Shown here: piece after piece, positions 26,692-35,856 of the stretch
Layout: each line of letters opens with the position of its first letter
Position numbering within the stretch: position 1 is the first letter of the stretch
From: Phaeobacter piscinae
Lineage (GTDB): Bacteria > Pseudomonadota > Alphaproteobacteria > Rhodobacterales > Rhodobacteraceae
Assembly: GCF_002407245.1 (NCBI RefSeq)
Contig: NZ_CP010681.1
Span: 3,485,001 to 3,549,000, forward strand
Reading direction: 5' to 3'
DNA: 64,000 nucleotides
The notes under the pieces: generated by a model
Told to the model about the DNA's origin: nothing
What the model saw: only the letters and a program-made list of their open reading frames with translations
The model's database searches: none
Position numbers and translations under genes: made by a program

Positions 26692-28311
26692 ATGCTTGGC
26701 AAGATGATGCACAAACAGCTGACCATAGGCTCGCTGATAGAACATGCGGGGCGTTTCCACAGCTCAACGACGGTCACCTCGGTTGAAACGTCGGGTGAAA
26801 CCGAGCATGTGACCTGGGGTGACATCGATGCCAATGCCCGTAAACTTGCGGCGGCTCTGGGGCGCCTCGGTATCGTCCAAAGCGCCCGTTGCGGCACCAT
26901 CGCCTGGAACAACCGCCGTCATCTTGAGATCTATTTTGGCGTGTCAGGTGGCGGGTATGTCTGCCATACGATTAACCCGCGTCTGAAGCCGGAGCAGCTG
27001 ATCTACATCATCAACCATGCCGAGGATCAGGTGCTGTTTATTGACACGACCTTTGTTCCGGCTGTGGCGCAGTTGCGCGCGCAGTTCACCACTGTGCAAC
27101 ATATCGTGGTGATGGGATCGAAAGATGCCGATATCGCAGCGCAGATTGAGGGCGTGCTGTTCTACGATGATTTGCTGGATGCGGAGACCGCCGATTATGA
27201 CTGGCCCGATCTGGATGAAAATCTGCCCTCTAGCCTGTGCTACACCTCAGGCACCACCGGCAACCCCAAGGGCGTCGAATACACCCACCGGACCAGCGTG
27301 CTGCACACGATTGGTGGTAATCAACCCGACGGTCTGGCCCTGCGGGCGCGGGATACGGTGTTGGCGGTGGTGCCGATGTTTCACGTGAATGCCTGGGGCA
27401 CGCCGTATATGACCGCAGCTGTTGGGGCAAAGCTGGTGCTGCCGGGTCCGCACCTTGATGGGGCGAGCCTGGCCAAGTTGATTGATGCGGAAAAGGTGAC
27501 TGTGGCGCTGGGCGTGCCGACGATCTGGATGGGCTTGTTGCAGGGGCTGGAGGAAACCGGCTGCACCGCCGAGAGCCTTGAACGCACGATTGTGGGCGGG
27601 TCTGCCCTGCCGACAGTCATGATCCCGACCTTCCGAGACAAATATGGCGTCGATTTGGTGCATGCCTGGGGTATGACGGAAACCAGCCCCATTGGAACGC
27701 TGAACCAGCTGCTGCAGAAACACAATGAGTTGGATGCCGAAGCCCAGGCCAAGCTGCGCGAAGGGCAGGGGCGACCAATGTATGGCATCGATCTGCGGAT
27801 CGTCGACGATGGCGGCGCGATCTTGCCGCATGATGGCGAGACGCAAGGTAACCTGCAGATCTGCGGACATTGGGTGATCGACAGCTATTTCCGCGCCGGA
27901 GAATCCGCCCTGACAGAGGATGGATGGTTTGATACCGGCGATGTCGCCACAATTGACGGTGACGGCTATATGATCATTCGCGACCGCTCTAAGGATATCA
28001 TCAAGTCTGGTGGCGAATGGATTTCCACTGTGGAGCTGGAAGATATCGCCATGTCGCACCCTGATGTCGCTCAGGCGGCGGCAATTGCGGCGAAACACCC
28101 CAAATGGGACGAACGCCCGGTGGTGATCGCTGTGAAACGGTCTGCCGATGTCACTGAGGCTGATCTGTTGGCACATTATCAGGGCAAGGTCGCCAGCTGG
28201 CAGATCCCCGACCGTGTGGTTTTTGTTGAATCCTTGCCATTGGGCGGCACCGGCAAGGTTCAGAAGAATACACTCCGGGAGAGATACGAAGGCATCCTGC
28301 TGGACTCTTGA
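26692..28311 (+). CDS. Acyl-CoA ligase, DmdB-like (3-methylmercaptopropionate-CoA ligase type)
   Basis: A 539-residue AMP-forming ligase. The P-loop YTSGTTGNPKGV, motif WGMTETSP, the hinge region GWFDTGDVA and IRDRSKDIIKSGGEWIS, and the catalytic C-terminal lysine in GGTGKVQKNTLRE are all intact. The AWNNRRHLEIYFGVSG and VPMFHVNAWGTPY stretches are very close to the Ruegeria DmdB I remember, so a role in DMSP demethylation or medium-chain fatty acid activation is plausible. Several paralogues usually exist, so the exact substrate is unsure. The ATG at 26692 gives the standard MLGKMM start. Confidence 0.88.
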   Translation: MLGKMMHKQLTIGSLIEHAGRFHSSTTVTSVETSGETEHVTWGDIDANARKLAAALGRLGIVQSARCGTIAWNNRRHLEIYFGVSGGGYVCHTINPRLKPEQLIYIINHAEDQVLFIDTTFVPAVAQLRAQFTTVQHIVVMGSKDADIAAQIEGVLFYDDLLDAETADYDWPDLDENLPSSLCYTSGTTGNPKGVEYTHRTSVLHTIGGNQPDGLALRARDTVLAVVPMFHVNAWGTPYMTAAVGAKLVLPGPHLDGASLAKLIDAEKVTVALGVPTIWMGLLQGLEETGCTAESLERTIVGGSALPTVMIPTFRDKYGVDLVHAWGMTETSPIGTLNQLLQKHNELDAEAQAKLREGQGRPMYGIDLRIVDDGGAILPHDGETQGNLQICGHWVIDSYFRAGESALTEDGWFDTGDVATIDGDGYMIIRDRSKDIIKSGGEWISTVELEDIAMSHPDVAQAAAIAAKHPKWDERPVVIAVKRSADVTEADLLAHYQGKVASWQIPDRVVFVESLPLGGTGKVQKNTLRERYEGILLDS

Positions 28312-28317
28312 TATCCT

Positions 28318-28362
28318 GTACCGCCACCGAGTACCGCCACCGAGTATTTTGCCCGGTGGCGG
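28318..28362. repeat. Tandem 13-bp repeat with inverted partner
   Basis: GTACCGCCACCGA occurs twice back to back (28318-28330, 28331-28343), followed by CCGGTGGCGG (28353-28362) that can pair with either copy. It may act as a weak terminator for the acyl-CoA ligase gene. Confidence 0.6.
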
Positions 28363-28451
28363 CGCCTGTCCCTTTTAATGGGCGCATATTTTGCAGGTGA
28401 AAAGCCCGGTTGAGGCGCGCCGGACAGCATAACTGCCGGCAAATTTATCTG

Positions 28452-28466
28452 TTAAGGGCCGCTTAA
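28452..28466. promoter_or_regulatory. CtrA-type box upstream of motB
   Basis: Perfect TTAA-N7-TTAA (spacer GGGCCGC), 46 bases before motB and preceded by TTTATCTG, a context repeated at the flgE promoter. Confidence 0.65.
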
Positions 28467-28512
28467 GACCCCGCCTGATATCCCAGTAGTGGGTGAAAAT
28501 AGGTGGTGGATT

Positions 28513-29349
28513 ATGAGCGCACAAGGAAATGTGGCGCCCATTATCATCAAGAAGAAAAAGTCAGGTGGTGGCGATGGCCACCACGGTGGAGCCTGGAAGG
28601 TCGCCTATGCGGACTTCGTGACGGCTATGATGGCGTTCTTCATGTTGATGTGGCTGCTCAACGCAACGACTGAAAAACAGAGAAAAGGGCTGGCGGATTA
28701 CTTTTCGCCATCCATACCGCTGAGCCGGGTGTCGGGTGGCGGAAACGGGGCATTCAGCGGTGACAGTATGTTCACTGAGGAGATCAAGCCTCAGAACGGA
28801 ACTGGTGCGACTGATATTAATCCTACCGACGCGCAGCAGGCGAAAGGGGATTCGGGAACCGAGCAGGATAAGGAGCGTGAAGCCGCTGATGAGCAGTTCC
28901 GCGCCCTGGAAGAACAGCTAAAAGGTCGTGGCGGTGAAAGCATGGTCTCGATCGAAATGGCGCAACATATCATTACTCGTGTTACGGATGAGGGGTTGGT
29001 TGTCGAGCTCTTCGATACTGAGGAATCACCGCTGTTCAAAGACGGCACCGCAGAACCGACGCTTCTGTTCAGGGATATTGTGAAGATGGTATCGCGCGTT
29101 ACAGGGGTTGTTGAAAACAACATCGCCATTGGCGGGCATATCAGATCTCATGCGGTTGTCGTCGCGAATAATCCGGTCTGGGAACTCTCCCACGCGCGGG
29201 CGGATGCCACCCGAATGATGCTCGAATCAGGTGGAACCAAGTCCAAACGCATGCATCGTGTGACCGGCCATGCAGACCGCAAACTGACGGATAACAACCC
29301 GATGTCAGCGCGAAACAATCGGGTCGAAATCATCCTTTTGCGGAAATGA
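28513..29349 (+). CDS. motB: Flagellar stator protein MotB
   Basis: A 278-residue stator subunit. A basic N-terminus is followed by the single membrane helix (about residues 30-50, KVAYADFVTAMMAFFMLMWLL split) with the proton-carrying Asp34. The C-terminal OmpA-like peptidoglycan-binding domain (from about 170, ending SARNNRVEIILLRK) anchors it to the wall. The ATG at 28513 follows AGGTGG. It is the first gene of the flagellar cluster and is not next to motA, which lies 11 kb away. A CtrA-type box precedes it. Confidence 0.94.
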   Translation: MSAQGNVAPIIIKKKKSGGGDGHHGGAWKVAYADFVTAMMAFFMLMWLLNATTEKQRKGLADYFSPSIPLSRVSGGGNGAFSGDSMFTEEIKPQNGTGATDINPTDAQQAKGDSGTEQDKEREAADEQFRALEEQLKGRGGESMVSIEMAQHIITRVTDEGLVVELFDTEESPLFKDGTAEPTLLFRDIVKMVSRVTGVVENNIAIGGHIRSHAVVVANNPVWELSHARADATRMMLESGGTKSKRMHRVTGHADRKLTDNNPMSARNNRVEIILLRK

Positions 29350-29399
29350 GCGCAAGAACGCCAGGAATGGGCGGCCAACAGACCAGACAATTTTATCTG

Positions 29400-29414
29400 T
29401 TAGCCGCCCGTTAA
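29400..29414. promoter_or_regulatory. CtrA-type box upstream of flgE
   Basis: TTAG-N7-TTAA (spacer CCGCCCG), 58 bases upstream of flgE, in the same TTTATCTG context as the motB site. Confidence 0.55.
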
Positions 29415-29472
29415 TGGGCAATCGGCTAGCTGTTGCATCAAGAAAGATTCGATGCAGCAGAAAGGCGTATCC

Positions 29473-30774
29473 ATGACGATTTCTTCCTCGCTTAATGCCG
29501 GCGTTGCCGGACTTACCGCGAATGCCAGCCGACTGGCCTCCATTTCAGACAATATCGCGAATTCCTCGACCGCCGGCTACAAGCGCGTTCAGACGGATTT
29601 CCATTCGATGGTTATGAGCTCCTCTGGCGGCACCTATTCGGCCGGCGGTGTGCGCACGACCAATGTGCGCCTGATCGACGAGCGGGGACCGCTGGTGTCA
29701 ACCAGCAATGCAACCGATCTTGCTGTGCGAGGCCGTGGTATGCTGCCTGTCACCTCGATGAACGAGGTTGAGACGGGCGCCACCAACCCCCAGATGATGC
29801 TGACAACTACGGCGTCGTTCAGAACCAATGCCGATGGCCTGCTGGCAACTGAGTCCGGTCTGGTTCTGATGGGCTGGCCTGCGCAATCTGATGGTACCAT
29901 TCCACCCTATGCGCGCGACACATCTGATGCGCTGGAGCCGGTACGGTTCAATGTGAACAAACTGTCCGGAGAGCCGACGACCGAGATGTCCCTAGGCGTG
30001 AACCTGCCCGCGACAGCGACAGAGTCCACAGCGGCGGGCACCAGTGAGAACCTTTCGATCGAATACTACGACAACCTGGGTAAATCCGAGAGCCTGCAGA
30101 TCGAATTTGTGCCCACCGTTCCGGCAACGGGCGAGTCGAACGAATGGACCATGATCATCACCGATACCGCGACCGGTGCGACCCCGATCGGGGAGTACAC
30201 TCTGACCTTCGATGACAACCGAACGTCAGGCGGCGCACTGAACGCAGTCACGGATACGACCGGTGGTCCCTATGACCCGGCAACGGGCTCCATCATTGTA
30301 AACGTCGCTGGTGGCCCGATGGAGATCAATATCGGCACGCTGGGTGACGACAACGGGTTGACGCAATTGTCGGACACCTTTGCCCCCGCCTCGATCTCCA
30401 AGGATGGGGCTCCGGTCGGCAACTTCACCGGCGTAGAGATTGATGAGGCCGGCTATGTGCATGCCAACTACGACACCGGTGTCAGCCGCGTGGTTTATCA
30501 GGTTCCACTGGTTGACCTGCCGAACCCGAATGGCATGATCGCTATGGACCGACAGACCTATATGCCGTCCAGTGAAAGTGGCTCCTATTTCCTGTGGAAT
30601 GCTGGTGAAGGTCCGACAGGCGACATCCTCGGCTATGCCCGCGAGGAATCCGCAACGGATGTGGCGGGTGAGCTGACCAATATGATTCAGACCCAGCGGG
30701 CCTATTCGTCTAACGCAAAAGTCATTCAGACCGTGGATGAGATGTTGCAGGAAACCACCAACATCAAGCGCTGA
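29473..30774 (+). CDS. flgE: Flagellar hook protein FlgE
   Basis: The 433-residue structural subunit of the hook, the universal joint between rod and filament. The N-terminal motif ASISDNIANSSTAGYKRV and the C-terminal ELTNMIQTQRAYSSNAKV heptad region are the conserved axial-protein ends that form D0. The middle holds the variable D1/D2 domains. The ATG at 29473 is chosen over an upstream start at 29452 because homologues begin MTISSSLNAGV. It heads flgE-flgK-flgL-flgI and has its own CtrA-type box. Confidence 0.95.
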   Translation: MTISSSLNAGVAGLTANASRLASISDNIANSSTAGYKRVQTDFHSMVMSSSGGTYSAGGVRTTNVRLIDERGPLVSTSNATDLAVRGRGMLPVTSMNEVETGATNPQMMLTTTASFRTNADGLLATESGLVLMGWPAQSDGTIPPYARDTSDALEPVRFNVNKLSGEPTTEMSLGVNLPATATESTAAGTSENLSIEYYDNLGKSESLQIEFVPTVPATGESNEWTMIITDTATGATPIGEYTLTFDDNRTSGGALNAVTDTTGGPYDPATGSIIVNVAGGPMEINIGTLGDDNGLTQLSDTFAPASISKDGAPVGNFTGVEIDEAGYVHANYDTGVSRVVYQVPLVDLPNPNGMIAMDRQTYMPSSESGSYFLWNAGEGPTGDILGYAREESATDVAGELTNMIQTQRAYSSNAKVIQTVDEMLQETTNIKR

Positions 30775-30822
30775 TAGGCGTCCTTCCTTCTGATTAACAT
30801 TCGCGCAAAGGCTGGATGACCC

Positions 30823-32271
30823 ATGTCCATTACAAGTGCTCTCAATTCCGCAATGACCGGACTGACGGCGGCTGGTCGCTCGACATCGGTCGTCTCCGAA
30901 AACCTGTCGAATGTCCTGACGCCGGGGTATTCGCGCCGGAGCCTTGCGCTTACCAGCGCCGGCGACGGGTTCAGCGGGGTCAAGGTCGGTCACGTGCAGC
31001 GGATCAACGATCCGGCGCTGCAATCCAGCGTGCGTTCTGCCAATTCAGAGGTCGGCGTTGCAGAGGTGAAATCCGCTTTTTTTGGTCGCATGACCGAATT
31101 GGTTGGTAGCGCCGACGACCCCTATTCAATCACGCAGCGACTAACGGATTTCGATTCCGGACTGATCGAGGTGATTTCGCGACCCGATTCCGGACCGCGG
31201 CTGAATGATCTCGCAATCCAAGCGGAAGAGTTGGTGCGGTCGATTGCGGATGCGGCAGAGGGTCTACGCAATCAGCGCACGGCTGCCGACAGAGCAATTG
31301 ACGTACAAGTCGATACGGTCAATCAGTCACTGGAAAAGCTTCAAAAACTGAATGCAAAAATTGCGGTCAGCCAATCAACCGGGTCTGATTCGGCGTCGCT
31401 GCTGGATCAACGAGACCTGCTGATTGACGAAGTGAACAAGATCATTCCGGTCAAGGTCGTCAATCGTGACAGGGGTCAGGTTGCCCTGTTCTCCGAAGGG
31501 GGCGCTGTGCTGCTGGACGGCCAAGCAGCTGAGCTGAGTTTTGACGGTAAGGCCGATACACTGCCATACATGACTCTGGGCAACGGTCTGCTCTCCGGGT
31601 TGCAGATCAATGGTATTGATGTCGCAACAGGGCCCGGCGGGCCTATCCGCGGCGGCACACTTGCCGCCCAATTTGAGGTGCGCGATGTCCTGACCGTCGA
31701 GGCGCAGGAAGATCTGGACGCTATGGCAAAGGATCTTATCGAACGCTTTCAAGATCCTGCGCTGGATCCAACCTTGGCAGCAACGGATCCTGGCATCTTC
31801 ACCGATCAGGGTGCATTTTTCGATCCGGTCAATACTGTCGGCATCGCCAACCGTATCGAGCTGAATGACAAGATTGCCATGCAGGGGCAGGCCGAAACCT
31901 GGCGGCTACGCGACGGCTTGAATGCAGCCTCGCCCGGTAATGCCGGGGATGCGACGCTGCTGCGCGGATATGCGGATGCTCTGGACGCCAAGCGCACGGT
32001 GTCATCCGTCGGCCTGGGGACGGCAAATCTGGATGCTAGTACGCTGAGTGCGAACCTGTTGTCTCGCTTCGCGCAGAGTGAAAATTCTGCCGAACAGAAC
32101 GTCGCCTTTGCGGCAGCAACCTATACCGAAATGTACCAGCGAGAGTTGGCGCAGGGCGTCGACAGTGATGCTGAGCTGCAGAACCTTATTGTGATTGAAA
32201 AAGTCTATCAGGCCAATGCGCGGATGATTTCCGTGGTTGATGAGCTGATGGAAACACTTCTGAGGATTTAA
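30823..32271 (+). CDS. flgK: Flagellar hook-associated protein FlgK
   Basis: A 482-residue hook-filament junction protein (HAP1). The N-terminal VVSENLSNVLTPGYSRR and C-terminal NLIVIEKVYQANARMISV axial motifs are intact, with the FlgK-specific LLDQRDLLIDEVNKIIPVKV in the middle. Length is on the short side of the family, normal for Rhodobacteraceae. It follows flgE by 48 bases and is 3 bases from flgL, so is cotranscribed with both. Confidence 0.95.
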   Translation: MSITSALNSAMTGLTAAGRSTSVVSENLSNVLTPGYSRRSLALTSAGDGFSGVKVGHVQRINDPALQSSVRSANSEVGVAEVKSAFFGRMTELVGSADDPYSITQRLTDFDSGLIEVISRPDSGPRLNDLAIQAEELVRSIADAAEGLRNQRTAADRAIDVQVDTVNQSLEKLQKLNAKIAVSQSTGSDSASLLDQRDLLIDEVNKIIPVKVVNRDRGQVALFSEGGAVLLDGQAAELSFDGKADTLPYMTLGNGLLSGLQINGIDVATGPGGPIRGGTLAAQFEVRDVLTVEAQEDLDAMAKDLIERFQDPALDPTLAATDPGIFTDQGAFFDPVNTVGIANRIELNDKIAMQGQAETWRLRDGLNAASPGNAGDATLLRGYADALDAKRTVSSVGLGTANLDASTLSANLLSRFAQSENSAEQNVAFAAATYTEMYQRELAQGVDSDAELQNLIVIEKVYQANARMISVVDELMETLLRI

Positions 32272-32274
32272 CGA

Positions 32275-33282
32275 ATGATTATGAATTCCTATGGGGATAT
32301 GGCTCAACACTTGTTCCTGCGCAATCGGTCGGTTGGTCTGAAGAATGATATCTCAACCCTGACCCAGGAGCTGAGCTCGGGAAAAACCTCGCAGTTGACA
32401 CAGAAACTAGGGGGGGATCTGACATATCTCTCGGATGTTGAGCGTAACCTGGATCGCCTCAAATCGTTTCAGGTTGCGAACACCGAGGCAGCGCTGTTTG
32501 CATCGTCCATGCAGAACAATATCGAATTGATTTCTGACAATGTGGTCAAGCTCACGGGCGATATTTTTTCAGTCACGACCTCGCCGAATGACGAAACATC
32601 TCAGCAATTGTCAAAGCAGGCTGAAGTGTACCTGACCGAAGCCATCCGCTCGCTGAATGGCGAAGTCGCTGGCCGAAGCCTGTTTTCCGGCAAAGATACC
32701 GAGGCCCAACCCCTTGCTGATATCAACACATTGATGTCGGCACTGGTGACGGAGGTGACGCCATTCACCACTGCGCCAGATATCGTGCAGGCCGTTAAAG
32801 ATTGGTTCGCCGATCCGCTTGGGTTTGATGCGGTTATGTATCAGGGCGCGTCGGACCTGATGGATCCGGTGAGAATCGGTCCGACAGAAGAGGTCACCGT
32901 CTCTCTGAAGGCCAATGACGATGCGTTTAAACAGACTCTGCAGAGCCTTGCCATCGCAACTTTGGTTAATGACCCAGGGCTCAGCCTCACCTCAGATGTG
33001 AAGTTCGAGATGTTGCGCAGCACAGGAGTTGAGTTGCGCGAAAGTCAGGTCCAATTGATTCAGATGCAGTCGGATCTGGGTTTTGTGGAGGGCCGCATTG
33101 AAGAGACCGCGACCCGCAATGGCGCCGCCCAGACCAGCCTCAGCCTGGTCTTCAATGAGCTTGTTCAGGCTGACCCCTATGAAACATCCACCCGTCTGGA
33201 TGAGGCGCAGTTCCAACTGGAAAGCCTGTTCACCGTCACCGCGCGCACATCGCAGCTGTCGCTGATGAGGTTCCTGTCATGA
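32275..33282 (+). CDS. flgL: Flagellar hook-associated protein FlgL
   Basis: A 335-residue flagellin-related junction protein (HAP3). The N-terminal helix LTQELSSGKTSQLTQKL matches the LSSGKR-type motif of flagellin family members, and the C-terminal coiled-coil (TQTSLSLVFNELVQADPYE-type) closes the fold. Identity rests on this and on its place between flgK and flgI. The start codon is only 3 bases after the flgK stop and the end overlaps the start of flgI. Confidence 0.92.
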   Translation: MIMNSYGDMAQHLFLRNRSVGLKNDISTLTQELSSGKTSQLTQKLGGDLTYLSDVERNLDRLKSFQVANTEAALFASSMQNNIELISDNVVKLTGDIFSVTTSPNDETSQQLSKQAEVYLTEAIRSLNGEVAGRSLFSGKDTEAQPLADINTLMSALVTEVTPFTTAPDIVQAVKDWFADPLGFDAVMYQGASDLMDPVRIGPTEEVTVSLKANDDAFKQTLQSLAIATLVNDPGLSLTSDVKFEMLRSTGVELRESQVQLIQMQSDLGFVEGRIEETATRNGAAQTSLSLVFNELVQADPYETSTRLDEAQFQLESLFTVTARTSQLSLMRFLS

Positions 33283-34382
33283 TGCGGTTCATTCGGGTTC
33301 TTCTTGCTGTACTGCTGCTGCCGGCAATGGCTCAGGCGAATGCGATCAGGCTAAAAGATCTGGTTGAGTTTGATGGTGTGCGCGGTAACGATCTGGTTGG
33401 CTACGGTCTGGTCGTAGGGTTGAACGGGACAGGTGATGGTCTGCGGAACTCCCCCTTCACCGAAGAGATCATGTCGAATATTCTGGAGCGGCTGGGCGTC
33501 AATGTGACCGGCGAACAGTTTCGGCCCAAGAATGTTGCTGCGGTATTCGTCACCGCCACGCTGCCGCCGTTTGCTCGCGTAGGCGGCACTGTTGATGTGA
33601 CAGTGTCCGCGATCGGCGATTCAAAGAGCCTGCTGGGTGGGACGCTGGTCATGACACCGTTGAATGCCGCAGATGGCCAAATCTATGCGGTCGCCCAAGG
33701 TACCATTCTGGCAGGCGGAGCCGTCGCGGAGGGGGAAGGCGCCTCTGTCACACAGGGTGTCCCCACTGCTGGTGTCATCCCTTCGGGTGCGCGGGTTGAG
33801 CGTGAGATCGACTTCGATCTGTCCTCGCTCTCGTCCATGCGTCTTGCGTTGCGCGAGCCTGATTTCACCACCGCTGGCCGCATCGAACGCGCGATCAACG
33901 CGGAATTTGGACGTAACGTGGCACTGATGCGTGATTCCGGGACGGTTGAGATCGACGTGCAGCGGACGAACACCCGCTCCACCGCCCATGCTGTCGGGCG
34001 GATCGAGAATATTCTGGTTGAACCTCAGCGCAAGGCACGTGTGGTTGTCGATCAACGCTCTGGTACCATTGTGATGGGCAGCGATGTGCGTATCTCGCGG
34101 GTTGCCGTCGCGCAGGGGAATCTGACCTTGCGGATTGAGGAAACACCGTTGGTTGTGCAGCCTAATCCATTCGCCGACGGTGAGACGGTGATTGTGCCGC
34201 GCACTGGCGCTGCGATCGAAGAAGAAGAAGGCATTCAGCTGGCAGAGGTCCCGGAAACCACATCGTTGTCGGAAGTGGTGGCGGGTCTCAATGCGCTGGG
34301 AGTGTCGCCGCGGGATATGATTGATATCCTTAAGAGCCTGAAGGCGGCTGGTGCGCTACATGCTGAATTCGTGGTGCGGTAG
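33279..34382 (+). CDS. flgI: Flagellar P-ring protein FlgI
   Basis: A 367-residue periplasmic protein that forms the P ring around the rod. A signal peptide (cleavage after AQA near residue 21) precedes the family signature IRLKDLVEFDGVRGNDLVGYGLVVGLNGTGD, seen in pieces at residues 23-55. The C-terminus (MIDILKSLKAAGALHAEFVVR) is equally conserved. It overlaps flgL by 4 bases and ends the operon before an intrinsic terminator. Confidence 0.96.
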   Translation: MMRFIRVLLAVLLLPAMAQANAIRLKDLVEFDGVRGNDLVGYGLVVGLNGTGDGLRNSPFTEEIMSNILERLGVNVTGEQFRPKNVAAVFVTATLPPFARVGGTVDVTVSAIGDSKSLLGGTLVMTPLNAADGQIYAVAQGTILAGGAVAEGEGASVTQGVPTAGVIPSGARVEREIDFDLSSLSSMRLALREPDFTTAGRIERAINAEFGRNVALMRDSGTVEIDVQRTNTRSTAHAVGRIENILVEPQRKARVVVDQRSGTIVMGSDVRISRVAVAQGNLTLRIEETPLVVQPNPFADGETVIVPRTGAAIEEEEGIQLAEVPETTSLSEVVAGLNALGVSPRDMIDILKSLKAAGALHAEFVVR

Positions 34383-34416
34383 CGCGTCGACATAAAGCTA
34401 CCGTCAAGCAGATATA

Positions 34417-34447
34417 CCCCCCGGACCTTAGCGTTCCGGGGGTTTTT
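34417..34447 (+). terminator. Intrinsic terminator after flgI
   Basis: CCCCCGGA/TCCGGGGG stem with a short loop and TTTTT. Confidence 0.88.
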
Positions 34448-34754
34448 GCTTGGGCTATGGGCCGCCACGTTCATTCACTGCCTGGCTATTTTTCGACCCT
34501 GACCGGCTTCATGATACAAGGTGAATCTAATGCCCGGCCGGGAGCTATCTCAGCTTGGCCTGATCCTCTTGTCTGACTTGAACAAGGGGACACCAGAGTG
34601 CTGGATTTAGAGTATTCGTTTCAACTGCTAGTCCGGCGCGCATGTAGCCCCTTTGGTGGCCGCATGATTGACCGTCCGATAGAGACGCCGCTGAGGGAGA
34701 GGTGCATGGCGTTAGGTCGAGAAGCTGTCGAGATCACGTTTGTCGCGCCAATGC
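34448..34754. other. Non-coding gap between flgI and fliP terminators
   Basis: About 300 bases between two convergent units. The frames that cross it either antisense fliP or lack coding character. I see no RNA, repeat or regulatory element that I can support. Confidence 0.5.
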
Positions 34755-34790
34755 AAAACGCCCCGGCCACTGTTGTGACCGGGGCGTTTC
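34755..34790 (-). terminator. Intrinsic terminator after fliP
   Basis: An ACGCCCCGG/CCGGGGCGT stem with an inner CAC/GTG pair; on the minus strand it is followed by TTTT. Confidence 0.8.
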
Positions 34791-34819
34791 GCAGGGGGCT
34801 TCCTGCAAACGGGTGTGTT

Positions 34820-35563
34820 TCAGGGGAAGTAACTGCGGACCAAGGCGCTTGCTATAAGGCTCCAACCGTCGGCGACAACAAAAAACGCCAGTTTGAAGGG
34901 CATGGACACAACAGCTGGCGGAACCATCATCATCCCCATCGACATCAGAACTGCCGCAACCACCAGATCGATGACCAGAAACGGCAGGAAGACCAGAAAG
35001 CCAACCTGAAAGGCTCGGGCAATTTCCGAGAGCATAAAGCTCGACACCAGGGTCGACAAAGGGGCCTCAGCGGTAGGGTCTATACCCGCAGTGGCGGGTC
35101 GCAGATCCGCAATCGCGTAGAATGTATCGGGGTCAAGACGCGCGGCCATGAACACTCGAAACGGCTGCAACGCACGCTCGAGCCCGGTTTCCACATCCAG
35201 TTGTTCCTCAATCAGTGGATTGATTCCGGTGGTCCAGGCTTCGGTAAAAACCGGTTCCATGACGAAATAGGTGAGGAACAGCGCAAGGCTGATCATCAGC
35301 ATGTTCGGTGGTGCCTGCTGCAAACCAATAGCCTGCCGGAGTATCGACAATACGGTGACAAGAAACGGGAAGCAGGTGATCATAATCAACAGCCCCGGAG
35401 CGAGGCTGAGGACGGTGATCAGCAGGATCAACTGGATCGAGCGGGCTGAGATCGACTGCCCATCGCCCAAGGACAGGTTGAGATCCTGCGCGCTCACAGC
35501 CTCTGGCAGGCCGATGGCCAGCATGGCAGCCAGAACGGCGGCAAAAAGGGCGGTGCGTGTCAT
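34820..35563 (-). CDS. fliP: Flagellar type III export protein FliP
   Basis: A 247-residue component of the export gate. A cleavable signal peptide (to VSAQ, about residue 26) is followed by four membrane helices. The ITCFPFLVTVLSILRQAIG and APPNMLMISLALFLTYFVM signatures (in parts) and MMMVPPAVVSMPFKLAFFV are diagnostic. It is the last gene of fliF-fliH-fliN-fliP and overlaps fliN. Partners FliQ, FliR, FlhA and FlhB are elsewhere in this window. Confidence 0.96.
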   Translation of the reverse strand: MTRTALFAAVLAAMLAIGLPEAVSAQDLNLSLGDGQSISARSIQLILLITVLSLAPGLLIMITCFPFLVTVLSILRQAIGLQQAPPNMLMISLALFLTYFVMEPVFTEAWTTGINPLIEEQLDVETGLERALQPFRVFMAARLDPDTFYAIADLRPATAGIDPTAEAPLSTLVSSFMLSEIARAFQVGFLVFLPFLVIDLVVAAVLMSMGMMMVPPAVVSMPFKLAFFVVADGWSLIASALVRSYFP

Positions 35564-35856
35564 CCCAGACCGCTTTGCAAATCCGCGATTTCGGTCAGTC
35601 GAACGGCCAATTGACCAGCCTGCTCGCCTTCCAATTCCTCCAGCTGTCCCCTTGCGACAAGCCGGTCACCAACATAGAGATCCACGGGATCTTCTACCCG
35701 CTTGTCGAGTGTCAGGATCGCGTTCTCGCCAAGGTTTACCAGATCCCGGATCAACGGTCTTGCCTTGCCAACAGAGACGACAACCTCGACCGGTACCGAT
35801 ACAAATGGATTACCTGCATCGCCAGACTTCCTGTTCATTTCAGCAGACTTATCCAT
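35560..35856 (-). CDS. fliN: Flagellar motor switch protein FliN
   Basis: A 98-residue SpoA-domain protein forming the lower C ring. The fold is visible in VPVEVVVSVGKARPLIRDL and DLYVGDRLVARGQL, both typical. It is short, having only the SpoA domain and a brief tail at the N-terminus. It overlaps both fliH and fliP. Its switch partners fliG and fliM are not in this window. Confidence 0.92.
   Translation of the reverse strand: MDKSAEMNRKSGDAGNPFVSVPVEVVVSVGKARPLIRDLVNLGENAILTLDKRVEDPVDLYVGDRLVARGQLEELEGEQAGQLAVRLTEIADLQSGLG

Noticed and set aside
30794..30808. TTAA-N7-GCAA upstream of flgK
   Set aside because: Only one good half-site; flgK is probably read from the flgE promoter.
34598..35449. 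283-codon plus-strand frame with many His, Gln and Arg
   Set aside because: It runs antisense to fliP and has the composition of a shadow frame.
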